From Sapria himalayana (Eukaryota; Streptophyta; Magnoliopsida; Malpighiales; Rafflesiaceae): 64,000 bases of DNA. This document shows, piece after piece, positions 46,560 through 57,324 of this stretch. The notes under the pieces were generated by a model that was not told where the DNA came from, did no database searches, and saw nothing but the letters and a program-made list of their open reading frames with translations. The translations under genes and the position numbers were made by a program. The stretch is from positions 75,389-139,388 of the forward strand of contig JAREIK010003429.1 of assembly GCA_029783825.1 (NCBI GenBank), read 5' to 3'. Positions within the stretch are counted from its first letter, which is position 1; every line of letters begins with the position of its first letter.

Positions 46560-48171
46560 TAAAAGTATATGTTAGTATACATATAGTATATGTGGTTATA
46601 AATAGTTATATATAGTTAAACATAAGTTATATATAGATATATGCATACAAGTAGTTATAAGTAGGTATACATAAATCTATACAAAGTTATAAACAGTTAT
46701 ATAGATTCACATATATGTATACATATATGCATACATAATTAAAAATAAAGTTATATTTATTTATATAGAGTTTTTATAGTTATACAAATATTTATATATA
46801 GTTATACACATATAGTTAAACATTATGTAGTATTTTTTATACATATAATTATAAATATAGTTACATGTGGTTATACATATAGTTACACATATAGTTAAAC
46901 TTATATTTTTACATGTATGTATATATATTTTTTCATATAATTTCATATATTTAAACATATAGTTATATATAGGTATAGATATACTAAAATATAATTTTAT
47001 ACTAATATATAAAAATATATATTAAATATATGTTGTTAATTATATATTTAAATATAGTTATGTATAAAGTTTTTATAGTTATACATATAGTAATGAATTA
47101 TTTATAATTATATGTTATTATACATTTAATATATATATAGTTATAAAAATTTATATATCGTTAAACATTTAGTTATATATATATATATATACATATATAT
47201 TCATATGAGTTGTTATATTTAGTTATACATAAATATATACAAAGTTATAAACAAATATATAGATTTACATATATGTATACATATATGTATAAATATTTAA
47301 AAATGTAGTTATATTTAATCATATAAAGTTTTATTTAGTTTTACATATATTTATATATAGTTATACACATATAATTTTACATAATGTTGTGTGTTGTATT
47401 ACATGTAATTATAAATATAGGTACATGTGGTTATACATATAGATACACATAAGGTTTAGCTTATATTTATACATGTAGGTATATATTTTTTTCATATAAT
47501 TTCATATATTTATACATATAGTTATGTATAGGTATAGATATACTAAAATACATTTTTTTATACTAATATATAAAAATATTTAGTAAATATATGTTATTAA
47601 TTATAAATTTTAATATATTTATATATAATGTTTTTATAATTATACATATAGTCAAAGACAATTATTTATAGATATAGGTTCTTATACCTATAGCATATAT
47701 AGTTAAAAATAGAGTTATATATAGTTAAACATATAGTTATGTATAGATATATTCATACAAGTGGTTATAAGTAGTTATACATAAATGTATAAAAAGTTAT
47801 AAAAAAATAAATAGATTTAATTATATGAATACATATATGAATACATAGTTGCAAATATAGTTATATTTAATTATATAGAGTATTACATAGCTATACAAAT
47901 ATTTATATAGTAAAATACAATTAAATATTCTTATATATTTTTAAACATATAGTATATTTTGTTAGAAATATAGTTATGTAGAATTTTACATATAGTTATA
48001 AATTATAATTAAGTTAAAAAAATAGTTATATATAGTTGTGGATATAGGTATAAAATTAGTTTACATAGTTACAAATATAATAAAATATAGTTATAAAGAG
48101 ATTTATATAGTTATACAAATATTTATAAATAATTATACATATATAGGTAAACATATAGTTATTGATCATCC
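46560..48171. repeat. About 560-bp A+T-rich tandem repeats in element 4, first block
   Basis: The same satellite-like unit as in element B (26450-28250), with the sub-motifs in the same order. The landmark ACTAAAATATA/ACTAAAATACA lies at 46983 and 47542, 559 bp apart. The block is interrupted at about 48172 by unrelated sequence and resumes at about 52232. Confidence 0.85.
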
Positions 48172-51100
48172 TCAACATCATCCTAGCTTTTAATCTATGC
48201 AGGACTTTTAAACATTTGGCTCTCTCTAAGCGACAACTTATGTTTGTTTATTTATCAGAGGTTAATCACCATACAATTAGTCAAACATGGGGTTCATTAA
48301 ATTTGCCAACTAAATCACTATTATGCTCTAGAAAGTAGCATTCTAGATTTTCTCTATGGCTATCACATATTTATTATGAGTTAACAATAATATGATGTAT
48401 CATCATTATTATTAATTAAGTAATATCTTAACTATTTGAAGTTAGCGGTACTAATCCTACTTTTTCAATTAATTATTTTTAAAATTTTTTATACTTTTAA
48501 TTCTTTAGTTTTTGAGTGCACTCTATTTTTAACATGATACATTAGATATATTTATTTATTATTTTTTTTATCTCATTATAATGTTTTTAAATTATATAAT
48601 AGTTAATAATATTTCTATGATGCTTATTTAGTAGAATAGTATCAATGTTCGTTTTATTATTTTGGTGTATTTATTTTATCTTTTCTATTTTCCATTAACT
48701 TAAAGTCTTTGAATTGTATTTTTTACCAATTCAATTTTATTATTGGTATAAGTATCAAAAATTGTCGAGCATGCCACTAGGTTTTTTGAGAATTCACCAC
48801 ATAATGTGCCAAAAATACTATATATTTCTTGAGTGAAGTATTTTAAAACATTCTCTAAGTTTGTCATGCTCTTCATCTTCTCGCAAGGTTAAAGTTTTTT
48901 AATATTTTTTTCTTCAAATTTAATTATTAACTTTTGCATTGTTGATCTATGAGTAAGCAATTTTTTTGTTGGTAAATTTCTATTTTTCTTAAATCTTTTT
49001 ATATAGTAGCTGATGCCATACTAGCTTATGCCATTATTATATGATCTAAAATATGATATAACATTATTGTTAATCTTATTATTCTGAGTTATCCTACTTA
49101 ATAACTTAATTTTAATTTCAGAGTTACCCATGTTTTTTTTAGATATTTTTGTATGATTTATATAACTTTGTGGAAGACTTTTCTAAGAATTGATCATGTT
49201 GTCTATCCCTATTTTTGTCATATTAGAGGATAAATTAGATGCTTGGTTTTCATTAATATTTTTTTTTATTCACTATCGGTTTAATTTTTTTGTTTTGATA
49301 AATTTAAAAATTATGAAATCAAGCATAAAATAGATTGTTTTTATTAATAATGAGGTACACATAAAAAAATATGTTAGCATTTTCATAGTATGTCAAGGGA
49401 ATATTAATAAAAATATATTTTATCTAGATTACCAAGAATATTATATAATATTATTATGTAAGATGACTTTTATTATTTTGTTATTTTTATAAATAAGTAT
49501 TATCATATTACATAATTCATATCTCATAAGAAAAAAAATAATTTTTATATATTTATACATTATTTTTAAAAAATGATTGATATTCACTAAGAATATGAAA
49601 TAAAGTTTTTTAAAAATTTTAATATTATATAATATACATTGTGAGAATTTGTATTTTTCTTGAAAAAACATAAAGTGATTTATCTTGTATTTTATGTAGC
49701 CATTTTATTTTCATATTAAAAATTTAGAGATTATAAAAAATATTCAATTAAGACAACTTGAACATTTTTTTTATAAGACATTTTAGGATAAATCAACTAT
49801 GATTACTAATTACTTAACCACATTGATATCTTCTTTTATTTTTTTCTAATTATATTTCTTATCAAATATTTAATCACATCATTTATCATTCGTGTTGTAG
49901 GGTGCATAAATTTTGTTCAAATGTTTCTTTAAAAGTAAGAAAATAAATTGTCATCTCGTGTCTTTCTAGGCCATTGTAGTATTCAAAAAATTATACTTGC
50001 AATTCATCATTACCACAAATTAGTAATTGAGTGATATAATTTCTTTAAAGATTTTTTTCGTCGTGGCAATCTATGTGAGGCTAAAGAGATTGTTTTCAAG
50101 TTAACTCACATTTTGGTTTTCTTAGGAATTTTGTGGTCAATTTTTTTTAATGATTTTTTTAATCTTAAATATCATTTAGCTAGAACTTATAATAATATGA
50201 GTAAGTTGAGTTTGAAATTAATTATTATAGATAAAAATTCATATAAATTGTGATGATTTCATATTTATTTAATATTAAATCAATCAGTTGTTAGTAAAAA
50301 CTTTCTAACTACGAATATACTAGATAAAAATAATGATGATATTAAAGAAGAAAATTTATTTTAAAATATTTTAATCATATATATTTAAATCCACTATTAT
50401 TTTATGTAATGATTGTGTTTTTTTTATAAAATGAAATATTATTATAATTTTATTTGGAAAAGTCTTAAAGATTCGCATTTTTATGTTTTTTTTTGAGTTA
50501 AATATATTATTTCTATAAATATAACTCAGAGGAAAGTTGTGTTATATTATTGTAGTTGATACTATTATTATATATATTAATGAATTGAATATTTTTATAT
50601 TCAAATATTTTTTTTATAAAAGTTTCGAATAGCTCAATAATTTAAATATTTTTTTAGTTTTTAAGTAATATATTTGAATGAAAAAATTATTTTATTCTAG
50701 CTTATGTTTATGTGATTATTTCTCGATTAGTTTTCCATTGTTAACTCTACTAGATATAAAGAAAATTATGAGAATATATTTTCCCTTATTCTTTAAGATT
50801 GATATTAAAAAATGTTAACAATATTGTAAATCTTTTATTAGGTTCTCTCAAGAAGATGTATGTTGTGGTCCTATTTATATTCACAAATATATGAAAATAT
50901 ATATGGAATTGCTTTTATTCTCTTTGAGTGATTCAAGATATTTTTGATTATTTGACTATTAATATTATTTTTGGGTTTCAATAATAATAGACCATAATAT
51001 CAATTATTATTTTTGTATAAACACACATCTAATAAACATGAGATTTTCATATTTACCCATTTGTAATGAGTCATTAAAAACCATAAAATAAAAATTATGA

Positions 51101-52231
51101 TGTGAGCTCATATTTGTATTAATAATAAACTTAAAGATTGATAACTGCTTTAATTTAATATTTTGTATATAATAATAATAAGCTAGCATGTAGCTATGAA
51201 TAAATCATTCTGAAATATATTTATGATTATTAAAGATATATAAGATACTTCTCGTGAAGCCAATTTTCTCTCTCTTAACCAATATTTTCACATATATATT
51301 TTATTTCTTTTCTCCCCATTTTTTATGTTGTATAGTTTATTTTTACAAACTTGACATTTCAAATAATAATATGAAGATGTTTTTCACACATAAACCATAA
51401 TTTAGTCATACATTTGAATCATAAAAAGTATTAGCTAGTTTAAGCCATGGGTTTCGCAAGCTAGATTAACAACTCAACTAATCTTATGATCCCTAAGCAT
51501 TGGTAGATGCAAGCCCCTATAACCAAAAGAAAGGAATAGGCATTGATAGAGGGAGTCAAACATGTCCATAAACTTTCTAGTTCAACTAACCATAAGGCTA
51601 TTGTGCATTATGGCATCATAAAAAGTAATACTTAGTTACATGCAAGTATCAAGCTTAAAGATATTTCTTTTTACATAGAAAATAAAATAACACCCCCTGA
51701 GGATTGTTCAAAGAATATTTCCTTATTCCAAATGAGGAAGATTATGCAAAGAATTTCCTTCTTAACCAACCAGTAGTTTTTTGATGATGAAGAAAACAAG
51801 ATTACAAATGAACCTAATCATGTTGCAATAGCATAGAATTAATATGTACTCTAATGGTGGGAATAAGTCGATAACCTGGTGACAAAAATCTAATCATTTG
51901 CTAGATATAGAGCAATGCTTCTCAAATTTCTTTTTTGCTGACTAAAGATGTGATTACTAGTATGGCATCCAATTGAGCATGGTGAAGAGCTTCCACGCAC
52001 CAAAGAAATTAATTCCTTCAGGTCATAGTTATGTTCTGAAAAAAAGTAAAAAATGTACCAAACAAAACTAAATAAAGGTAATGTGCACTACACAAGGCTT
52101 CGGCTTAGTATGGAGTCAGAGATAATTCAATATATTAACAATCTTATCCCCAATAATCAGAAATATTATCTTATGGACCACAAACCTAAGACCTAACACC
52201 CTTGGATGAACATATTTATTATCACACCAAG
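48172..52231. other. Unassigned 4-kb segment interrupting the satellite block
   Basis: The sequence changes at both edges from ATAGTTATACATA repeats to non-repetitive DNA. The left three quarters are A+T-rich with T runs. The right part (about 51420-52230) is more balanced. I found no transposase, reverse transcriptase or host protein motif and no long frame; the longest open stretches (for example 49441-49671 minus) have no coding character. It may be an old insertion or captured non-coding DNA. The word AAACATATA occurs at both edges (48149-48157 and 52235-52243), but the satellite is full of such words. Confidence 0.5.
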
Positions 52232-53012
52232 GCAAAACATATATAAAATATATGTTTATATATAATTATTCATAGAATTATATATAATTTATATATTAAA
52301 TATATGTTGTTAATTATATATTTAAATATAGTTATGGATAATGTTTTTATAGTTATACATATAGTAAAAGACAATTATTTATAGTTATGTGTTCTTATAC
52401 CTATAGTATATTTAGTTATAAATAGTGTTATATATAATTATATTTAATTATACATATAGTTATAAATATGTATGTAGTTAAAAATATTGTTATATATAAC
52501 ATTTTTATAGTTATACATATTGTAAAATACAATTATATATAGTTATATATTATTATATATAATGTATATTTTGTTAGAAATATACTTAAATAGAATTATA
52601 CATATAGTTATAAATTATTTTATAGTTAAAAAAATTGTTTTATATAGATATAAATATAGTTATAAAAATAGTTTACATATGTACAAATATAGTTAAATAT
52701 AGTTATAAAGTGTTTTATATAATTATAGAAATATTTATAAATAGTTACACGTATATAGTTAAACATATAGTTATATATATATATGGTGTTATAAGTTTTA
52801 ATTATAATTATAGTTACATGTGTTATTGCACACAATGTTATACATATAGTTATAAATGTAGTTATGCATGTTGTAGATGTAGTTATATATAGATTTTCAT
52901 GTAATTATATATATTTAGACATATAGTTATGTATAGGTATTGATGTAGATAAATACATTTATTTATAGTTATACGTTGATATGCATATTGTCAAATACAT
53001 ATACATACATAC

Positions 53013-53063
<51 letters not shown>

Positions 53064-53064
53064 T

Positions 53065-53098
<34 letters not shown>

Positions 53099-53240
53099 AT
53101 TAAATATATGTTGTTATATTTATATATAGTTATGTATACTATTTTTATAGTTATACATAAAGTTAAATACACTTATATACATTTATGTGTTATTAATCGT
53201 GGGATCATCATATTTACATAAATTATTATGTAAATATTAA
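52232..53240. repeat. About 560-bp A+T-rich tandem repeats in element 4, second block
   Basis: The satellite resumes with TATATGTTGTTAATTATATA and ATAGTTATACATATAGT, words that also occur around 47030-47090. It contains the AC/GT palindrome described separately. Confidence 0.8.
52990..53105. repeat. Large AC/GT palindrome
   Basis: The sequence runs ATACATAC repeats, AT run, (AC)n, a centre at ATATACATATGT, (GT)n, then GTATGTATGTATAT. The two halves are nearly perfect complements over about 100 bp, so the region could form a long hairpin or cruciform. Confidence 0.88.
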
Positions 53241-53833
53241 ATAAATTGTTATATACACACTGCTCACCTCAAACACCAACACCCATTTTGTGATTAACAT
53301 CCAAAACCACAATATTGTCTGAGTGGTAAAAAACATGGATATCAAGCCTGCATATCTACTATTCAACATCAACATCCACACAATGAGAATTCATTATATC
53401 ACACATTTATGCAGTATGTATACATATCATTGTATATAAGCAATCCAAGCATACCTTGGTGATTAATGAATTTGATACTTGTAATGATTTACCATTAACA
53501 TCTAGATTTATTGTGTGCATAAAAAGGATCTACTAAAATTTATATAATTTTGGTAATAACTTCACTATACATGATATCAAACATACACAAAGATCTATTT
53601 TTTAATTTCTATTGAAAATACAATATATGGTAACTGTTAGGGTCGAAGAAGAATTTTGAAATAAGAAACATCAGAATCGAACACACTCCTGCATTAAGAT
53701 AATAGATGAAGAGATAGGGTTGAAAGCATACCTCATATCAAAAAGAAACTCATGGCTGAAGGAATTCTCTTTTACTCTTCTATTAGGTTTTGATGTATCC
53801 ATGTCCAGAAAGCGAGGTAGACTGTAAAGGACT
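53241..53833 (-). other. Non-repetitive segment with one exon-like block
   Basis: On the minus strand, 53802-53732 starts with ATG and encodes MDTSKPNRRVKENSFSHEFL and a few more residues, ending in GAG/GTATGC, a good donor shape. It could be a captured first coding exon of a host gene. The protein is not recognised. The rest shows no coding signal. Confidence 0.4.
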
Positions 53834-54072
53834 AAGAGCATCTCCAACAATGCTACCTAAAATAACTACTCAAAATATATTAAAATATTATATTATCTAT
53901 TTTAACTAACTACTTTTTTATGGTAACTCCAACAATGCTGTCTATTTTAACTAACTAATTTTTTATGGTAACTCCAAAAATGCTATCTATTTTAGCTATC
54001 AATTCAACTAACTCTAACTAACTTTCAAAAATAAAATCTAAAATTCAATATGAATGTCATATCATCAGCATT

Positions 54073-54659
54073 TTAATGAAATGCAAAATCATTCTTGTTT
54101 TCCAATTTCAAGTGAAGAACAGCAACAATTTCATCAAAGGATATAGTTTGGAAGTTTATTTTCTCAACATCAATGTATGGTTTATAAGGAAAGGGTATCT
54201 CTCTTGTTTTTTTCGAGTGGCAGAGTAAGCCTTCCAAAAATAGGAAATCTATAATTAGATTCACCTTAACATGATAAGGAATGATACTCTCATGATTGAT
54301 GTCGTCATATGTGCTTTTGATATCACCATAAATTAAAGTGAGAAGAATTTTTAGAGTTTCTTCGCCATGAGCAGAGATTGTTCTAGCATAAGGGATCAAC
54401 CCAAAAACTAGTTTCCTTCTATTGCTATCAATTAGATAGTTGATGTCCACTAAGTGAATGGGAATAAGGTTAGGGTTTTTGATGAGAACATCAAATATGA
54501 TATCTACTTTCTCGAGAATAATGAAAGGAAGATGAATCGCAGTAACATCCACACCTAGCTTTCTGAACCCAATTGGCTCTTCAATTTTTCCCCAATATAA
54601 TGGATGAAATCCTTAACTTTCTCCATGAAACCCACCTTCTGCTCATCTGGAGAAGCCAT
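54073..54659 (-). pseudogene. Captured LEA14-like (LEA_2) gene, N-terminal half, frameshifted
   Basis: LEA14-type proteins are small plant stress proteins with LEA_2 (WHy) domains. The minus strand starts MASPDEQKVGFMEKVKDFIH at 54659, then YIGEKLKSQL. A frameshift follows near 54570, and from there to 54073 the frame is open: DVTAIHLPFIILEKVDIIFD, VLIKNPN, NYLIDSNRRKLVFGLIPYA, HGEETLKI, LTLIYGDIKSTYDDI, YKPYIDVEKINF and AVLHLKLENKNDF. These are the successive conserved blocks of the family's first LEA_2 domain. Around 54200-54245 the frame shifts and returns; the other frame gives FGRLTLPLE, the expected family sequence. The second half of the protein is missing. It cannot encode a normal LEA14 protein. 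Confidence 0.87.
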
Positions 54660-55122
54660 AACCTGACTATCAAAATAAAAAAGCAGATGATATATTATCA
54701 TCACCAGCATCATAACATGCAAAAAAATTTGATTGTTGCATAATAACGATCTCAAAACATATGTCATGATTCACAAAATGGCATTGACATTAGACCAAAA
54801 CAATAGAAATGAACTAGCCACAAGCACAACGCCATTAGTACATCACATTGGTGCATACTTACTTTCATAACTCCCTACACCCAAACTTATCTCTCATATC
54901 AAAAAAAATAAAAACCATCAAGAAATGAGGCAATAGGGCATACTTTTCATTTGATACCCAACTAGAGTTCTTCAAACTGATGAGAGAGATAGAGATGGAA
55001 TCATAGAAGCTAGCATAGAAAGATGCATGCGCATAGATTTGTGTTGCGTATGATTATTGCTGAGCAATCACATGATTTCTATCTGAATTGCATTACATAA
55101 TCACAATCAAATTAATGGAAAG

Positions 55123-55270
55123 ACTTACTAGTAAAAGTGCTTGTGTTCTGATAAATCTTTTCCTGATCGACATCACTACCATGCACATTGCGAAGAGAGA
55201 AGTTTTGTCTTCCAGAGGCCACCTCAAGAATCAAAGCCCGTTAAAGTTGGAGTCTAGCAAGGGTTTATAG
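55123..55270 (-). promoter_or_regulatory. Captured LEA14 promoter, leader exon and leader-intron donor
   Basis: On the minus strand TATAAA lies at 55269-55264, followed about 30 bases on by a likely transcription start region, a leader of about 110 bases and the donor GTAAGT at 55128-55123. The matching acceptor GATAGTCAG ends at 54663, four bases before the ATG. The captured fragment therefore appears to include a host promoter and an intron in the 5' leader. The start site is inferred. Confidence 0.5.
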
Positions 55271-55395
55271 ATCAGGCAAGAGAAACTATAGATATGGGAA
55301 ATAGATAGCTTGATGCAAAGGGAGTTGATTTTTAAGTTTAAACTCTTTAAAATAACTAAAGAGAACCTGACACCGAGCCTCTTGGAGATGCTCTT

Positions 55396-56659
55396 TGGTG
55401 CTTATTAGAGTTGTATCTAGAGTCTCGACAACAAGTGAAGGCAGAACTAAAATTACCAAGATATTTTAATTTTTAATTATCAAAACACTAAATAAATAAT
55501 AAATAATTAAAATACATAAAGACTCTTTTTTTTATTATCAAAATATTTTCAACAAAGTTCAAGTGTGTGTAGCAAGGTACACATGAAAAACAAGCACCTT
55601 GCAATTTTTTATTATAAAATTAATTAAACAATAAATATATAAACAACTTCAAAAAATAGATGTTTAGCTTTATAACTAGAAAAAAAAAATCAAATGGCTA
55701 CACAATTTACAAACTTCATATTGCAATACACACATGAAAAGATAATTAGTTTTCTAGCCACACTCCTACGTATTATAAAACACTCTTTATGTTATATATA
55801 TATATTATGGTTATAAAATTTTAAGAATTCCTATTAATTTTTATGAAGATAATATGAAATAAATTTAAATGCATAAAATTTCATATTATTTGGTATCATT
55901 TATAATTATTAAAATTCTAAAATTACTTAAAGTGAGAAGATAATTAAGAAAATTTATATTTATTATTTTAATAAAGACTGAATATTAAAAGCTAATAGTA
56001 AAAATATTACTCAATTATTTATTTCTTATAATTTTTAATAGGGCAAATATCTGTGTATTTATTTTAAAATTTTATTTCTTTTTAATTTAATAAAAAAATT
56101 TAAATTTTTATTATAATTCAAGATTTTCAAATTTTGTATTAATTATTTTTTTAAAAGTTTCATATAATCATACAAATTTTTTTTATACTTATAATAATAT
56201 TAATATTTACTATTTTATTCATCAATGCATATATTTTTGAAAATATTTTTTATTTAATCATACAATAAATTTTTGTACCTTTATATTAGTAAAAATTTTA
56301 ATGTATGTTCATTTAATTTTTAAAATATCTGATAATTTTAATATAATAATAGAATTAATTATTTAATGTTACTTTAATACAAACTTTTAGTTTCTTAATA
56401 AAAAATTTTAAAAAAATTTTTTATATAATTTTTTAAAAAATTTATAATCATAAAAATAGTTATTTTAGTCATTTTTACAATAATTTTTTTGTATTTTTAT
56501 ATTGTTTAAATTATTTATTTAAGAAATCCTTTTTTTATAATTTTACAAGGAAAATGTGTCTTTCAAGGATTGCTCATTTATAGATTATAACATACATTTA
56601 ATAAACAAAATTAAATAAAATATTAAAATAAATACTAAATAAATAAAATTAAATAATTA
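55396..56659. other. A+T-rich 5' interior of element 4, no gene seen
   Basis: A+T-rich sequence with many A and T runs. About 56540-56600 (CAAGGATTGCTCATTTATAG) matches element 1 at 2580-2610, inverted. The (AT)n at about 55794-55807 is short. No coding signal. Confidence 0.6.
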
Positions 56660-57324
56660 AAGATTAGCTAGGAAAATTCCATTGTTAAATCCGTCACAAT
56701 ATTGAGGATGTAATTAACTTGGAATGTTCCGTTGCTAAATCCGTTGCTATATTCTGGATTTTATTACCTAGGGGAATTCTGTCGCTAAATCCCTAGCTAC
56801 TTTCTGTATTAAATTAGGTTTGGAAATTCCTTCGCAAAATTAGTCATTATATTCCAATGAAATTAGCTAAAAAAATTTCGATGCAAAATCCGTTGCTATA
56901 TTTAGGATGTAATTAGCTAGGAAGATTTCGTCGCTATATTCATTGCTATATTTCGGATTTAATTTGCTAGGTAAATTCTGTCACTAAATTTGTCGCTATA
57001 TTTCAGATATAATTAACTAGGAAAATCCCATCACAATATTCTGGATGAAATTAGTTAGAAAAATTTTATCTTTAAATTCGTCACTATATTTCAGATAAAA
57101 TTAGATAGGAAAATACGTCTCTAAATCCATCACTAAATTCCCCACTATTTTGTGGGTGGAATTTATGTGGCTATTTCATTGCTAATCTGTCGCTAAGATG
57201 TTGCAAATTTTTATTCCAATGAAAATCAGAATCCCTTGCTATTCCCTAGCTAATCCCTCGCAATTTAGCTAGGGATTGATCCCTAGCTAAAATTCCCTAG
57301 CTAAATGAACAATTTTTTGTAATG
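56660..57324 (-). repeat. Element 4 subterminal repeats (5' end)
   Basis: About a dozen copies of a unit of about 60 bp with words of the type GTCGCTAAATCCGTTGCTATATT and AATTAGCTAGGAAA, ending in CCCTAGCTAAAT before the terminus. The longer unit differs from the 3' subterminal pattern, as is common for CACTA ends. Confidence 0.85.

Larger units (their letters stand above)
53834..55395 (-). mobile_element. Pack-type inverted-repeat element carrying LEA14 gene sequence
   Basis: AAGAGCATCTCCAA at 53834-53847 is repeated inverted at 55382-55395. The left side adds three imperfect units of about 57 bp with GGTAACTCCAACAATGCT (to about 54030). Between the repeats lies part of a host gene. The GAGCATCTCCAACA word is familiar from the ends of plant DNA transposons and MITEs. 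I could not find a target duplication next to the 14-bp repeats, so the class (Mutator-like, hAT-like or Harbinger-like) is open. Confidence 0.6.
43435..57324 (-). mobile_element. CACTA element 4, family A, full-ended, 13.9 kb
   Basis: The left end reads CACTATAAGAAAAATCTC and the right end, on the complementary strand, CATTACAAAAAATTGTTC. ATA flanks both ends (43432-43434 and 57325-57327), a perfect 3-bp target duplication. Family A subterminal repeats occupy both ends. The element sense is minus. It has no TNP2 gene and only the tail of Transposase_24. Most of it is satellite-like A+T repeats, an unassigned 4-kb segment, and captured host sequence (one SmF exon and part of a LEA14-like gene). 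Confidence 0.9.

Noticed and set aside
49441..49671. 76-residue minus-strand frame in the unexplained segment
   Set aside because: The Ile/Lys/Phe/Asn-rich translation matches random A+T-rich DNA and shows no recognisable motif.
52969..53221. His/Thr and Cys/Val repeat frames at the AC/GT palindrome
   Set aside because: They are translations of AC and GT dinucleotide runs.
54073..54552. A functional 159-residue LEA protein starting at the internal Met
   Set aside because: The true start and first residues lie upstream in another frame, there is a further double frame change inside, and the second half of the protein is missing.
53834..55395. Definite assignment of the inverted-repeat element to Mutator
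   Set aside because: No 9-bp, 8-bp or 3-bp target duplication could be found at the repeat ends by eye.
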